Source of the DNA: Reyranella sp.
GTDB lineage: Bacteria > Pseudomonadota > Alphaproteobacteria > Reyranellales > Reyranellaceae
Direction: 5' to 3'
Length of the DNA: 64,000 bases
NCBI GenBank assembly: GCA_019750135.1
Contig: JAIEOV010000016.1
Span: 124,001 to 188,000 of the forward strand
A program made the translations under genes and the position numbers. Positions 8,163 through 18,205 of the stretch are shown one piece after another (the stretch's first letter is position 1; every line of letters begins with the position of its first letter). Under the pieces are notes generated by a model. That model was not told the origin of the DNA, did no database searches, and worked only from the letters and a program-made list of their open reading frames with translations.

Positions 8163-9005
8163 TCAGAGCGACCAGCGACGCCCATCTCGCAAGGCGCCGC
8201 CTTCGAGGGCGGCCAGGCTGGCAGCGAGGGCGCCGAGCAACATCGAAGCCACCAGCCAGAAAGCGACGTGCATTCCGATGCGACGTGCATTGTCGGCCGC
8301 GGCGCGAATCTCGGTCTCGGTGGCAGCAATGCGCCTATCCGCTTCGGCCGCATCGACGCCAGTACGAGCGGCGACCATCTGCGCCAGGTATTGACGATCG
8401 GCGGCCGCCGAATCGCCGCGCACCATCGACACCAGGACCCGCCGCGCCGCCTCTCGATCGGCCGCCAGGTCGCGCCCTGCGGCGAACACCCCGGCCGCCC
8501 GCTGGCCCGTGCCTCCTGTCAACGCGGCGTAGTCGGGACGAAACAACCGGTCGAGGAAGGGATCGACATAGTCGGCCCGCTGCACGGCCTCGCCGGCTCC
8601 CGCCGCAACGCCGCCGCTCAGCACCGTCGCGGCCGACCCCAGGATCAGGGCGCCCATCACGGTAGCGAACGCCCAGGCCAGCAGGCCGTGCGCCGTATCG
8701 CGGAAGTAGACTTCATCGGGAATCGCCTGCCAGCGCGTCCTCAGGCGTCCGGCGATATATCCGCCCAGGGCGGACGCCATGACCGCGGTGACGGCCATGA
8801 AGATGCCGCCAACGGTCGCGGCCTTGGTGGTGGTGATATCGGGAGCACCACGCCACGGCGACACGACCGAAAATCCGAGGCCGGCGCCGAGGGCGAGGAA
8901 CAGCAGCGTAAAAGCCGCGGCGACGAAGCCGCCGGCAATAACGGCCGGCCAGCACACCGCCGAGGAGGGCTGGGCTTCCTGCTCGACGATGACTGTGTCA
9001 ACCAT
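8163..9005 (-). CDS. Membrane protein of unknown function
   Basis: A 280-residue protein starting MVDTVIVEQEAQ, with GAGAGGGAAGC upstream of the ATG. Predicted hydrophobic segments lie near 20-48, 63-85, 108-130 and 250-272, and a long hydrophilic region lies between the third and fourth. That region is rich in Arg/Ala/Asp and contains REAARRVLVSMVRGD. It ends just before the tiny membrane protein gene, so the two may be co-transcribed. It resembles conserved hypothetical membrane proteins of alphaproteobacteria but I cannot assign a role. Confidence 0.8.
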   Translation of the reverse strand: MVDTVIVEQEAQPSSAVCWPAVIAGGFVAAAFTLLFLALGAGLGFSVVSPWRGAPDITTTKAATVGGIFMAVTAVMASALGGYIAGRLRTRWQAIPDEVYFRDTAHGLLAWAFATVMGALILGSAATVLSGGVAAGAGEAVQRADYVDPFLDRLFRPDYAALTGGTGQRAAGVFAAGRDLAADREAARRVLVSMVRGDSAAADRQYLAQMVAARTGVDAAEADRRIAATETEIRAAADNARRIGMHVAFWLVASMLLGALAASLAALEGGALRDGRRWSL

Positions 9006-9595
9006 GCTTCCCTCTCTTGAGACTGCAGGGAAACGCGAGGACAACCAACCGGTTGCACGGCGTCGCGGGTACTCTCAGGCAATCAGCCAGCTCTGCGTTG
9101 CGCAAGGGAGCCGTCACGCGGGTTTATCCGTTCGTGCCCCATCCACCGGAGATGATCCATGGCTGGGGACCGCCGATGGTAGACCCGATGACCAGCGCAA
9201 CCTCGCACGACACCGCATGAGCAGTGGCGATCCCAGGCGCGCTCGCACGCCTTCCGCGCCGACACAAAAATGCAGGGTGATGGCCCTCGAGGCTGCTTGT
9301 CATCGGGCGCTGAGTCCCGAGCACGACGATCTTGCTTCGCAGGTTGCTCCTCGCCGCATTGGCAGACTATGGCCCGAGCGGGATGAGTCGGCTCCACTGA
9401 AGAGGAACGATGCCGCTGAAACGCGGCGCCAGTTGCTCCTCGACCTTTGTGAAGCCCTGCACAGCCTGCGGAGCGCACTCGAGGCTCTGTGGTTTCACCG
9501 GGACGCCGGGCGTGCCGGGTTGCTTTGTCCTCGCAGGCAGCCATCCGCCCCCAAGTATCGGCTGTCGCCTGCCACATCTTTCGCATGGCACCCCC
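9006..9595. other. 590 bases without a firm gene
   Basis: No frame here is convincing. A minus-strand frame from 9586 opens MRKMWQATADTWGRMAACED behind GAGGGGG, right after the SDR stop. This resembles the C-terminal part of the small proteins at 2648 and 44391. The rest of that frame (to 9083) is Arg/Cys-rich and looks non-coding, so it is at best a remnant. Confidence 0.35.
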
Positions 9596-10447
9596 TCAGA
9601 GGAACGGTTTGCCGCCGGTCACGGGGACCGTGGCGCCTGACGTGAAGCTCGACAGCGGATCGGCCAGCATGACGAAAGCGGTGGCGAGCTCGGCCGGCTG
9701 AGCCGGCCGCTTCATCGGGACGTTGCTGCCGAACTTGGCCACCGTGTCGGGCGGCATGGTCGACGGGATGAGCGGCGTCCAGACCGGGCCGGGCGCGACG
9801 GCGTTGGCCCGGATCCCCTTTTCGGCCAGGAGCTGAGCCAGGCCGGCGGTGAAATTCTGGATGGCGCCCTTGGTCGTGGCGTAGGCCAGCAGAGTCGGGT
9901 TGGGGAAGTCGGCGTTGATCGAAGCGGTGTTGATGATGGCGCCGCCCTTGTTCATGTGCCGCACCGCTGCCTTGGTCAGGTAGAACATCGCATGGATGTT
10001 GACCTTGAAGGTCAGGTCCCATTCCTCGTCACTGATGTCCTGGATGTCCTTGAAGGTCGCCTGGTGGGCGGCGTTGTTCACCAGGATGTCGATGCCGCCG
10101 AGCTTGGCGACCGCCTCGTCGACGATCTTGCGGCAGTGCGCAGGTTCCTGGATCTCGCCGGGGAGCAGGACGCACTTGCGGCCCTCCTGCTCGACCCAGC
10201 GCGCCGTTTCCTTGGCATCGCCATGCTCGCAGAGATAGGCGATCAGCACATCGGCGCCTTCGCGCGCGAAGGCGATCGCCACGGCCCGGCCGATGCCGCT
10301 GTCGCCGCCGGTGATGATGGCGCGCTTGCCGGCCAGCCGGCCCGAGCCGCGATAGGATTTCTCGCCGTGGTCGGGCACGGGTTTCATTTCCGGCGTCGTG
10401 CCGGGCATCGTCTGCTGTTGCTTGGGCAGAGTGGTCTGCTCGCTCAT
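9596..10447 (-). CDS. Short-chain dehydrogenase/reductase, YdaD/general-stress type
   Basis: A 283-residue SDR with an N-terminal extension of about 45 residues before the Rossmann motif (GGDSGIGRAVA). Other SDR marks follow: NNAA, then a catalytic Ser in NTASINA and the active-site pair YATTKGA. The long N-terminus, the AYLCEHGDAKETARWVEQEG segment and the ending TGGKPFL match the stress-linked SDR group of Bacillus general stress protein 39 and E. coli YghA. The start at 10447 has GCGGAG at good spacing. The substrate is unknown. Confidence 0.88.
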   Translation of the reverse strand: MSEQTTLPKQQQTMPGTTPEMKPVPDHGEKSYRGSGRLAGKRAIITGGDSGIGRAVAIAFAREGADVLIAYLCEHGDAKETARWVEQEGRKCVLLPGEIQEPAHCRKIVDEAVAKLGGIDILVNNAAHQATFKDIQDISDEEWDLTFKVNIHAMFYLTKAAVRHMNKGGAIINTASINADFPNPTLLAYATTKGAIQNFTAGLAQLLAEKGIRANAVAPGPVWTPLIPSTMPPDTVAKFGSNVPMKRPAQPAELATAFVMLADPLSSFTSGATVPVTGGKPFL

Positions 10448-10521
10448 GGTCATCTCCGCTGCAGTGTGGTTTGCAGGCCAACGTGGCGACGAACCATCGC
10501 GTTGCCGCCTCGCCCGAAGCG

Positions 10522-10917
10522 CTACCAGCGCTCTTTTGTCTCTTTCTCGGGCAGCTCCCCGACCAGGCCCGCCCACGATATGCCGCTCTCCGCGCCGTAG
10601 TTGTGCACGGGCATCACCTGCTCGGGATCGTCCAGGGTCCCGGCGGCAAGCGCAATGTCGGTGCGATCGTCATAGCTGAGGGCCATGGGTGTTCCACAGC
10701 GGCCGCAATGCGAGCGCGTGGCGATCGGCGAGGCCCGGAACATGGCGGGCGTGCCTTCCCAGCGGACGTCCGAGCGCTCGAACCACACCAACGTGGCGAA
10801 GGCTGCGCCCGTCCAGCGCCGGCACATGCTGCAGTGACAATGATGGACGATCTTCGGAGGCACGCTGGTGCTCCAAGACGTGTCGCTACAAAGACATCGG
10901 CCGGACAGCATCGTCAT
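10522..10917 (-). CDS. GFA family protein
   Basis: A 131-residue zinc-binding protein with the family cysteines: SGRCLCSDTSW near residue 6, then HHCHCSMCRRWTG, and SHCGRCGTPMAL around residue 70. It shares the fold of the protein at 7580 but diverges clearly, so it is an old paralogue. Family members bind zinc, and some act on S-hydroxymethylglutathione; no substrate can be assigned here. Confidence 0.87.
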   Translation of the reverse strand: MTMLSGRCLCSDTSWSTSVPPKIVHHCHCSMCRRWTGAAFATLVWFERSDVRWEGTPAMFRASPIATRSHCGRCGTPMALSYDDRTDIALAAGTLDDPEQVMPVHNYGAESGISWAGLVGELPEKETKERW

Positions 10918-10941
10918 GCCCTCTTCTGATGGCGACCGACG

Positions 10942-12698
10942 TCAAGGCTTCAGCGACGTCAGCGCAGGCTCCTCGCGCAGGCGCTCTTCGATCTCTGGTT
11001 GGCCAGGCGTTCCGGTCTGAAACGCCTGCGTAAGGTGCTTCATGTATTCCTCGCGTCGCTTGGGCGGCAGCATCGGCTCGTTTGTGTCAACGACGGCGTC
11101 GATGAGGACGGGACCATCGTGGGCGAAGGCTTCGCCAAGCACGCCACGGACCTGATCTGGATCGTCGATCCGCATGCCACGCACGCCCATTGCCTCCGCG
11201 ACCTTGGCGAAGTCGATCGGCGCCAGCTCGCATCCGAATTCGGGATTGCCCATGAACAGCATCTGCTCCCACTTGATCTGCGCGAGCGAGCCGTTGTTCA
11301 GCACCACGACCTTGATCGGCAGGCCGTAGCGCGCCGCCGTGGCGAGCTCGGCCACGGTCATGCTGAGCCCGCCATCACCTGTCACGGCCACCACCTGACG
11401 TCCCGGGAAGGCGATGGCCGCCGCTATGGCATACGGCAGGCCGCATCCCATGCACGCAAGGGTGCCCGACACCGCGAAGCGCTGGCCATCGCGGATCATC
11501 AGGTATTGCGCCGCCAGACCGGTGTTGTGGCCGCTGTCGACGGCAATGATGGCGTCGTCGGCCAGGCAGCATCAAGCTCATGCACCACGCGCTGCGGCTT
11601 CATCGGCTTGCCGGGGCGGGCAGCGCCTTCACGCAGCGCCTCCAGCCATTCGCTTTTCCACTTTTGCGTCTGCTCGAGGAAGCCGCGGTCCAATTTGCGC
11701 TCGAGCTTCTCGTTCAGGGTCTTCAACGAAAGCCGGGCATCGCCGGCTACAGGGGCATCGACCGCGTAGCGCAGTCCGATACGCCTGGCGTCGATGTCGA
11801 TCTGGACGGTGCGCGCCTGCCCGGGCGGCGGATAGTACTCAACGTAAGGAAACCCAGAGCCGACGATCAGCAGCGTGTCGCATTCGGCCATCACTTGTTG
11901 CGAGGCGCGCGCACCAAGGTAGCCGACGCCTCCGGTGACGTGCGGATGCGTATCGGGAAGAACGGCTTTGCCGAGCAGGGCTTTTGCGATCGGTGCGCCC
12001 AGCAGCTCTGCGGTGCGCGCCAGCTCATCCCCTGCACCAAGCGCGCCCTGGCCAGCGAGGATCACGACTTTCCGCCCCGCATTCAGGATTTTTGCCGCCT
12101 TGTCGATCGCCTGTCGCTCGGGGAAGACGCATGGCCGCGCCACGCCGATGTTGGGATCGAGCTTGTGCCGGGGCGAGGGTTTGTCCTGCGACAGTGCCTG
12201 GTCCTGGATGTCCGCCGGGATGGCAATGTGCGCCACCGCGCGCTCAGCAAGAGCCATTCGGCACGCCAGGGTCGTCGCTTGCCGGACATGCTGTGCACCG
12301 TAGATGGCCGTCGAATAGGCGGCGACGTCCTGAAACAGCCGTGAATGGTCTATGTCCTGCTGCGTCCCGGTCTGTATGAGATCGTGATAGGGCAGGCCGG
12401 TGATCGCCAGCACCGGGGCGCGGTCGAACTTCGCATCGTACAGGCCGGTCAGCAGATGGCTGCCACCCGGACCGGTCGTCGCCAGGCATACCCCCAGCTT
12501 TCCGGTCCACTTGGCATAGGCGGTCGCCATGAAAGCCGCAGCCTCCTCATGACGGGCCTGGATGAAGCGGACGCGATCACGTCGCGTACGCAGGGCTTCC
12601 ATGATGCCGTTGATCCCGTCACCCGGCAGACCGAACACGACCTCGACGCCCCACTCAGCCAGGGTGTCGATCAGGATATCCGAAGCGGTTTCCGCCAT
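10942..12698 (-). pseudogene. TPP-dependent pyruvate oxidase-like enzyme, broken by one frameshift
   Basis: The N-terminal frame (11499-12698) has the TPP-enzyme layout: FGLPGDGINGIMEAL, catalytic Glu in ARHEEAAAFMA, then GPGGSHLLTGLYDAK. It derails near residue 378 and stops at 11499. The missing part continues in another frame as LADDAIIAVDSGHNTGLA and ends at 10942, with the TPP-binding GDGGLSMTVAEL. Adding one base near 11565-11571 would restore about 585 residues, the usual family length. It resembles ubiquinone-dependent pyruvate dehydrogenases/oxidases. Both halves are otherwise well preserved, so the break is recent or an assembly error. Confidence 0.85.
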
Positions 12699-12761
12699 GC
12701 GCCTCCACCTCCCAGCGAAAGGAAAGGCCGGCGCGGGCGCGCGACAGCCGATTGGCCGCCG

Positions 12762-13310
12762 TCACTTGAGCTTGCTCACCTCGTCGAGGTGGGTCTTCAA
12801 GGTCGGCAGCATGTCGTTGGCGAACTGCTTCATGCGTGCATTGTCGCCGCCTCTGGCATAGGCCTCGAACATCGCGACCGTCTCGGTATGGCCGTCCGTC
12901 TGGGCCTTGATGTAGGCGGTGTCGAAGGAAGTGCCGTCCTTCTTCTTGAGGTCGTCGAGCAGCGCCTGATGTTTGGCGTCGAGCTTCTCCGCTGGAGGCG
13001 TCAGCTTCGCATCGGCGACAGCCTGCTTGAACTTGGCGCCGGCGCCGGTGTGATCGGTCACCATCTGGTTGGCGAACGCCTTGACCTTGTCGTTCTTGGT
13101 CTTGGTCAGCGCCACCTTGCTGCTCTCGATCTCGAACAGATTGGCGACGGCCGTGCTGGCGAGGAAGGTCGAGGTTGAGGGCGTGGCCATCGCCGGCGCG
13201 GCAGCCTGCTTGGCTGCGGGAGACTGGGCGGGAGTCTGGGCGAATGCGGGAGCCGTGGCCAAAGCCAGCGGCAGGGTCGCAGCGACAAGCCATAATGCAG
13301 TGCGTCTCAT
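12762..13310 (-). CDS. DUF4142 family exported protein
   Basis: A 182-residue protein. A Sec signal peptide (MRRTALWLVAATLPLALATA, cleavage after AFA near residue 25) is followed by a Pro/Ala linker and a helical DUF4142 domain (NLFEIESSKVALTKT, NQMVTDHTGAG, then ETVAMFEAYARGG and LPTLKTHLDEV). A strong AGGAGG lies upstream of the ATG at 13310. It is the paralogue of 4091-4630 and has the same domain pattern. It is periplasmic, and its function is unknown. Confidence 0.9.
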   Translation of the reverse strand: MRRTALWLVAATLPLALATAPAFAQTPAQSPAAKQAAAPAMATPSTSTFLASTAVANLFEIESSKVALTKTKNDKVKAFANQMVTDHTGAGAKFKQAVADAKLTPPAEKLDAKHQALLDDLKKKDGTSFDTAYIKAQTDGHTETVAMFEAYARGGDNARMKQFANDMLPTLKTHLDEVSKLK

Positions 13311-13330
13311 GGAGGTCCTCCTGCTGTTGG

Positions 13331-14119
13331 TCATTTCTTCAATCCCGAGCCCGGCTCGGCCATCGAACGATGCTGCTCTGCGACCATCCCCGCCGGCAGG
13401 ATGTGGGAGATCGCCGCGCGCAGCTTGTTCTGCCAGCCGGTCACGACGTCGCCCTCACCGTCCATCATCGCCTTGAAGCCGGTCTCGGCGACCTCGGCCG
13501 GATCGTCCTTCTTCGACTGGCCGACCTTGGTGTCGAGCATGTCGGCGCGCTCGAAAAACTCGGTCTCGGTGGCACCCGGCATCAGGCACGTTACGGTGAC
13601 GCCCGTGCCCTTGAGCTCGGCGCGGATGGCGAAGGAGAAGGAATCGAGGAAGGCCTTGGTGCCGTTGTAGACCGCTTGGTAGGTGCCCGGCATGAAGCCC
13701 GCGATCGACCCGGTGATCAGGATGCGGCCGTGCCCCACCGAACGCATCTGCCGGGCGACCTTGTGGATCAGGTAGACCGTGCCGGTAACGTTGGTGTCGA
13801 TGACATGGCGCATGTCGTCGAAGCTCTGGTCGACGAAGGCATGGCCGAGTCCCCGCCCGGCATTGGCGAGCAAGGCATCGATCGGCCGCGAACCGACCGT
13901 CGCGAGCAGCTTGTCGACGCCTTCGGTGGTCGCGAGGTTGACCTCGACCGCCTGCACGACCGCGCCTTCGGCCTCGAGCCGTCTCGCGGCTTCGTGGATC
14001 TCCGGCTCGTCGGCGGCGATCAGCAGATCGAAGCCGTTCCTGGCGCACTGTCGGGCCAGCTCGAAGCCGATGCCGCTCGATGCGCCCGTCACGATCGCCA
14101 GCATGTTGGATGAGTTCAT
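13331..14119 (-). CDS. Short-chain dehydrogenase, coupled to the upstream alcohol dehydrogenase
   Basis: A 262-residue [15 protein letters not shown] near residue 10, ANAGRG, catalytic Ser in ITGSIAG, and active-site YNGTKA. A C-terminal segment after 200 is less conserved. Its ATG overlaps the stop of the zinc dehydrogenase as ATGA (14116-14119), which points to translational coupling and a shared pathway. The long frame upstream of 14119 is a shadow of that dehydrogenase. The substrate is unknown. Confidence 0.9.
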   Translation of the reverse strand: MNSSNMLAIVTGASSGIGFELARQCARNGFDLLIAADEPEIHEAARRLEAEGAVVQAVEVNLATTEGVDKLLATVGSRPIDALLANAGRGLGHAFVDQSFDDMRHVIDTNVTGTVYLIHKVARQMRSVGHGRILITGSIAGFMPGTYQAVYNGTKAFLDSFSFAIRAELKGTGVTVTCLMPGATETEFFERADMLDTKVGQSKKDDPAEVAETGFKAMMDGEGDVVTGWQNKLRAAISHILPAGMVAEQHRSMAEPGSGLKK

Positions 14120-15285
14120 GGTTTCATCACCACCTTGATGCAGCCGTCCTTCTTGTCGCGAAACGTCTTGTAGAGCTCGGGTCCCTCCTCGAGCGTGGCG
14201 CGATGGCTGATCACGAAGGACGGATCGATCTCGCCTTTCTCGATTCGCTCGAGCAACGACGGCAGGTAACGCTGCACCGGCGTCTGGGCCATGCGCAGCG
14301 TCAGGCCGCGATTGATGGCCGACCCCATCGGGATCTTGTCCAGGAACCCACCATAGACGCCGACCACCGAAACCGTACCGAAGTTGCGGCAGCAATGGAT
14401 CGCCTGGCGCAGCACATGCGGCCGGTCCGTGCCCATGAAGGTCGCGACCTTCACCCGGTCGATGACGGAATCGAAGCTCCCCCGGGTCTCGGGCTCGGTG
14501 CCCACCGCATCGATGCAGGCATCGGCGCCGCGGCCGTGCGTCAGGTCCTGGATGCGGTCGTAGACGTCCTCGGCCATGAAATCGATGGTTACGGCGCCGG
14601 CCTGCCGCGCCAGCGCCAGGCGCTCGGGCACGGTGTCGATGGCCAGCACGCGGCCTGCTCCCAGCAGGAAGGCGCTGCGGATGGCGAACTGGCCGACCGG
14701 GCCGCAGCCCCATACCGCGATCGTATCGTCCGGCTGGATGTTGCAGAATTCGGCGGCCATGTAGCCGGTCGGAAAGATATCGGACAGGAACAGGACCTGC
14801 TCGTCGCTCAGTCCATTCTCGATCTTGATCGGCCCTGAATCGGCATAAGGCACGCGCAGATACTCGGCTTGGCCGCCGGCATAGCCGCCGAGAAGGTGCG
14901 AATAGCCGAACAGGCCGGCCGGCGAATGACCCCACAGCTTCTCGGCCTTGGCGCGGTCGGGGTTTGTGCGCTCGCAGCCGGAGAAAAAGCCCTTCTTGCA
15001 GAAGAAGCACTCGCCACAGGCGATCGTGAAGGGCACGACGACGCGGTCGCCGACCTTCAGCTTCTTGTTCTCCGCGCCGACCTCGACCACCTCGCCCATC
15101 GTTTCATGACCGATGATGTCGCCGCTCTGCATGCCGGGAATGACGCCGTCGAAGATGTGGAGATCCGAACCGCAGATCGCGCAGGCCGTGACCTTGATGA
15201 TGGCGTCGCGAGGATGCTCGATTTTCGGATCCGGGACGCTCTCGCAGCGCATGTCGCTCTTGCCGTGCCATGTGAGGGCTTTCAT
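14116..15285 (-). CDS. Zinc-dependent alcohol dehydrogenase (glutathione-independent formaldehyde dehydrogenase-like)
   Basis: A 389-residue medium-chain dehydrogenase. Catalytic zinc ligands are in [12 protein letters not shown] and GHETMGEV. A structural cysteine cluster reads [14 protein letters not shown], and the NAD fold shows [10 protein letters not shown]. The long insert after the cysteines ([20 protein letters not shown]) is typical of the formaldehyde dehydrogenase-like group that accepts aldehydes or alcohols without glutathione. The start at 15285 fits the family's MKALTWHG opening. It forms a two-gene unit with the SDR that follows. Confidence 0.92.
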   Translation of the reverse strand: MKALTWHGKSDMRCESVPDPKIEHPRDAIIKVTACAICGSDLHIFDGVIPGMQSGDIIGHETMGEVVEVGAENKKLKVGDRVVVPFTIACGECFFCKKGFFSGCERTNPDRAKAEKLWGHSPAGLFGYSHLLGGYAGGQAEYLRVPYADSGPIKIENGLSDEQVLFLSDIFPTGYMAAEFCNIQPDDTIAVWGCGPVGQFAIRSAFLLGAGRVLAIDTVPERLALARQAGAVTIDFMAEDVYDRIQDLTHGRGADACIDAVGTEPETRGSFDSVIDRVKVATFMGTDRPHVLRQAIHCCRNFGTVSVVGVYGGFLDKIPMGSAINRGLTLRMAQTPVQRYLPSLLERIEKGEIDPSFVISHRATLEEGPELYKTFRDKKDGCIKVVMKP

Positions 15286-15371
15286 GGACGGCCGGTCCTG
15301 TTGGAGGGACGCACGCCGCGTTCTCGCAGCACGGCAGCCTGCGCGTGGTGACGTTGGGATTGCATGAGGTG

Positions 15372-15586
15372 CTAATGACCCGATGACAACGGCAGTTGCA
15401 GTCGGCCGTCGATTTGTGGGCTCGCCAATCCCGCGCCGAGCAGCAGGCGGATGCCGAGAGGCGAGAGCGCGATCCCCCGGCCCTGACGATGCCGCGCCCG
15501 ATAACGAGCAACATGTCAGGACCGGGAAGGAGTTGCATGATGAGGACGGCGACACCAAAGGCGACGAGCGTCCCCACTTCAGGCAT
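15372..15586 (-). pseudogene. Remnant of a LysE/RhtB family exporter
   Basis: The frame from 15586 begins [20 protein letters not shown] and continues [13 protein letters not shown], the classic N-terminus of LysE/RhtB amino-acid exporters. After about 33 residues the frame loses sense. A neighbouring frame continues briefly ([18 protein letters not shown]) to a stop at 15372. Full-length members have about 205 residues, so roughly three quarters is gone. It lies between the catalase and dehydrogenase genes. Confidence 0.6.
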
Positions 15587-15595
15587 GGCCTTCGC

Positions 15596-17842
15596 TCAGG
15601 ACGGGCGCAGCACGGAGACGCGGCGGGGAAACCGGTGTCGCCCGAGGCCGGCAATCAGCTGCGTCGATAATGCGCCCGCGTCGGCCACGGCGACGCCGTC
15701 GCTTGATGCCGGTACACCGGCCGCTTCGAGAAGCGCCTCCGCATCGGGCGCGACGGCGATCGGCTTGCCATGCCGCCATGCCTCATGGACGAAGCGCTGC
15801 GCCAGCGTCTGCGCGGCCAGCGCCGGCCCGATACCGGTCGGCACGAGCACGGCGTCGTAGACGACCGATGGCGCGTTGGCTGCGGCGCGATTGACCTTCA
15901 TCGGCCCATCGCTCGCAGAAACGGCGCCGGCGTGCGGCCCGATGGTTTCAGGCACCAGCTCGGCTCCGGTCAGCGCCTCGAGGATCGCCTCGACCTCGGC
16001 GGTGTCGACACCGTCACCGACCAGCACGGCGATCTTGCGGCCTTTGATGGTCGGCACAGGCTTGTCCATGCTGAGCGCCGGCGACTTGAGCTTATCGGCA
16101 TCCTTGCGCAGGGGACCGGCGGGCGTCGGCGCGGATGGCGTCGGCGCCTCGGGCGTGCCGGCGGGGCTGACGGCGATGCCGGTCGCCTCAGAGACCATCG
16201 CCGCGAGGTCCTTGTGAATGTTCACCAGGATCTCGTTCATGGTGCGGTCGCGCACGACCTCGTCGACGACCTGGTTCAGCTCGAAGGCGAAGGCCGCCGC
16301 GATGTGGTCCTTCTCCCAGTCGCTCATACTGTTCCAGAACTGCGTCGCCTGGCTGAAATGGTCGGCGAAGCTCGGGCTGCGCTCGCGCACTTTGGTGTTC
16401 TCGGGCTCGCGGGTCGCGACCGAGCGGAAGGCCGCCGCCGCTTCGGGCCGGTGCATGGGGCAGCCACCGCCCAGGCTGTTGGGGAAGTACGAGACCCGCC
16501 CCTTGTTGATGGTCATACGGGCAAAGCCGTCGCGCTGGTTGTTGTCGGCCGGCCGCAGAGATCGGTTGATCGGCAGCTCGTGGAAGTTCGGCCCGACGCG
16601 GCGCAGCTGGGTATCGATGTAGGAGAACAGCCGGCCCTGCAGCAGCGGGTCGTTGGTGAAGTCGATGCCCGGAATGATGTGGCCGGTATGAAAGGCCACC
16701 TGCTCGGTCTCGGCGAAGAAGTTGTCCGGATTGCGGTTGAGCGTCAGCTTGCCCACCGGGACCACCGGCACGATCTCCTCGGGAATGATCTTGGTGGCGT
16801 CGAGCAGGTCGAAGCCGAACTTCTGCTCGTCGGTCTCCTCGACGACTTGCAATCCAAGCTCCCATTCGGGGAAGTCGCCGCGCTCGATCGATTCCCACAG
16901 GTCGCGACGATTGAAGTCGGGGTCCTTGCCGGAAATCAGCTGCGCCTCCTCCCAGACCAGCGAGCACACGCCCTTCAGCGGCTTCCAGTGGAACTTCACG
17001 AAGCGCGACCGGCCTTCGGCGTTGACCAGCCGGAAGGTGTGCACGCCGAAGCCTTCCATCATGGCGAAGCTGCGCGGCAGAGCGCGGTCGCTCATCACCC
17101 ACATCAGCATGTGGGCGCTCTCCGGGGTCAGCGACACGAAATCCCAGAAAGTGTCGTGCGCCGACTGGGCCTGCGGGATCTCATTGTGCGGCTCGGGCTT
17201 CACCGCATGGATGAGGTCGGGGAACTTGTTGGCGTCCTGGATGAAGAACACCGGCATGTTGTTGCCGACCAGGTCCCACACGCCGTCCGGCGTGTAGAAC
17301 TTCACGGCGAAGCCGCGCACGTCGCGCGGCGTGTCGGTCGAGCCGCGCGACCCGGCCACCGTCGAGAAGCGCACGAAGACCGGCGTCTCGACGGCCGGGT
17401 CCTGCAGCGGCGCCGCCATGGTGAGAGCGGCCTGGCTTTCGTAGACTTGGAAGACGCCATGGGCCGCGGTACCACGCGCATGGACCACGCGTTCGGGAAT
17501 GCGCTCGTGGTCAAAGTGCGTGATCTTCTCGCGCATCAGGATGTCTTCGAGCAGCGTCGGCCCGCGCACGTGCGACTTCAGCGAATTCTGGTCGTCGCTG
17601 ACCCTCACGCCCTGGTTGGTTGTCAGTTCCTGCCCCGGGGCCAACGTGTCGGCACGCAAGCTGGCGGTCTTGTCGGTCTCCTGCGGCGGCGACGGCGGTT
17701 TGTCGTTTGGCGTCAACTGCCCGGAGGTGCGCGGCAACATCGGCGGTAGGGTTTCGTTCGGCTCGGTGCCCATGGGAGTCTTCGGTTTGGCGCTCGACTT
17801 CTTTGCGTGAACCGTGCGCTTGGCTGGCCGTTTGCTGGGCAT
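15596..17842 (-). CDS. katE: Large-subunit catalase HPII
   Basis: A 748-residue clade 2 catalase that destroys hydrogen peroxide. Catalytic His lies in [17 protein letters not shown], Asn in [11 protein letters not shown], and the haem-ligand Tyr in [12 protein letters not shown]. The C-terminal part (from about residue 600) is the DJ-1/PfpI-like domain special to large-subunit catalases ([11 protein letters not shown], then [10 protein letters not shown]). The N-terminus is Lys/Pro-rich and disordered. The start at 17842 has AAAGGGA upstream. Its promoter probably lies in the repeat-rich region 17843-18200. Confidence 0.95.
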   Translation of the reverse strand: MPSKRPAKRTVHAKKSSAKPKTPMGTEPNETLPPMLPRTSGQLTPNDKPPSPPQETDKTASLRADTLAPGQELTTNQGVRVSDDQNSLKSHVRGPTLLEDILMREKITHFDHERIPERVVHARGTAAHGVFQVYESQAALTMAAPLQDPAVETPVFVRFSTVAGSRGSTDTPRDVRGFAVKFYTPDGVWDLVGNNMPVFFIQDANKFPDLIHAVKPEPHNEIPQAQSAHDTFWDFVSLTPESAHMLMWVMSDRALPRSFAMMEGFGVHTFRLVNAEGRSRFVKFHWKPLKGVCSLVWEEAQLISGKDPDFNRRDLWESIERGDFPEWELGLQVVEETDEQKFGFDLLDATKIIPEEIVPVVPVGKLTLNRNPDNFFAETEQVAFHTGHIIPGIDFTNDPLLQGRLFSYIDTQLRRVGPNFHELPINRSLRPADNNQRDGFARMTINKGRVSYFPNSLGGGCPMHRPEAAAAFRSVATREPENTKVRERSPSFADHFSQATQFWNSMSDWEKDHIAAAFAFELNQVVDEVVRDRTMNEILVNIHKDLAAMVSEATGIAVSPAGTPEAPTPSAPTPAGPLRKDADKLKSPALSMDKPVPTIKGRKIAVLVGDGVDTAEVEAILEALTGAELVPETIGPHAGAVSASDGPMKVNRAAANAPSVVYDAVLVPTGIGPALAAQTLAQRFVHEAWRHGKPIAVAPDAEALLEAAGVPASSDGVAVADAGALSTQLIAGLGRHRFPRRVSVLRPS

Positions 17843-17995
17843 GTTGTTGATTTCCCTTTGCTCGCTGTCTGTGGACACAGGGCAACGAGGCGGCCAGTCT
17901 AGAGTTGCTCTAAGAAGTGAACGGAGCTGCGCCCTATCGCACCGTGCCCCTCGGATCGAGAGCCTTTCGCCCAACGCGTGGAAAATGCCGTCGGA

Positions 17996-18023
17996 AACAG
18001 TAGACACCCGAGCGTCTAATGTT
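17996..18023. promoter_or_regulatory. Operator-like palindrome, copy 1
   Basis: Two 10-base arms, AACAGTAGAC and GTCTAATGTT, flank an 8-base spacer; nine of ten positions pair. It lies about 155 bases upstream of the katE start. The size and symmetry suit a TetR-type operator (inference). Confidence 0.55.
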
Positions 18024-18177
18024 CTGACAGTGGTGCGGAGCGCCACCGCGGCGATCGGGCCCCAAGGGGCACCGATCTTTGACATTTCGAAACCTGAAAA
18101 ACACTAGAGACCAAAACACTGGATGCCGGCCGTCGTCCTACAGAGTTTTCCGGGTCAGCCGGAGGAAATGGTGACGA

Positions 18178-18205
18178 AACATTAGACACCGGAATGTCTA
18201 ATGTT
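18178..18205. promoter_or_regulatory. Operator-like palindrome, copy 2 (perfect)
   Basis: Arms AACATTAGAC and GTCTAATGTT pair perfectly around an 8-base spacer. It shares the right arm and most of the left arm with copy 1, 182 bases away. No regulator gene is adjacent. Confidence 0.6.

Noticed and set aside
13331..15010. Single 559-codon frame as a fusion protein
   Set aside because: Only the part from 14119 is SDR-like. The upstream part is an out-of-frame shadow of the zinc dehydrogenase.
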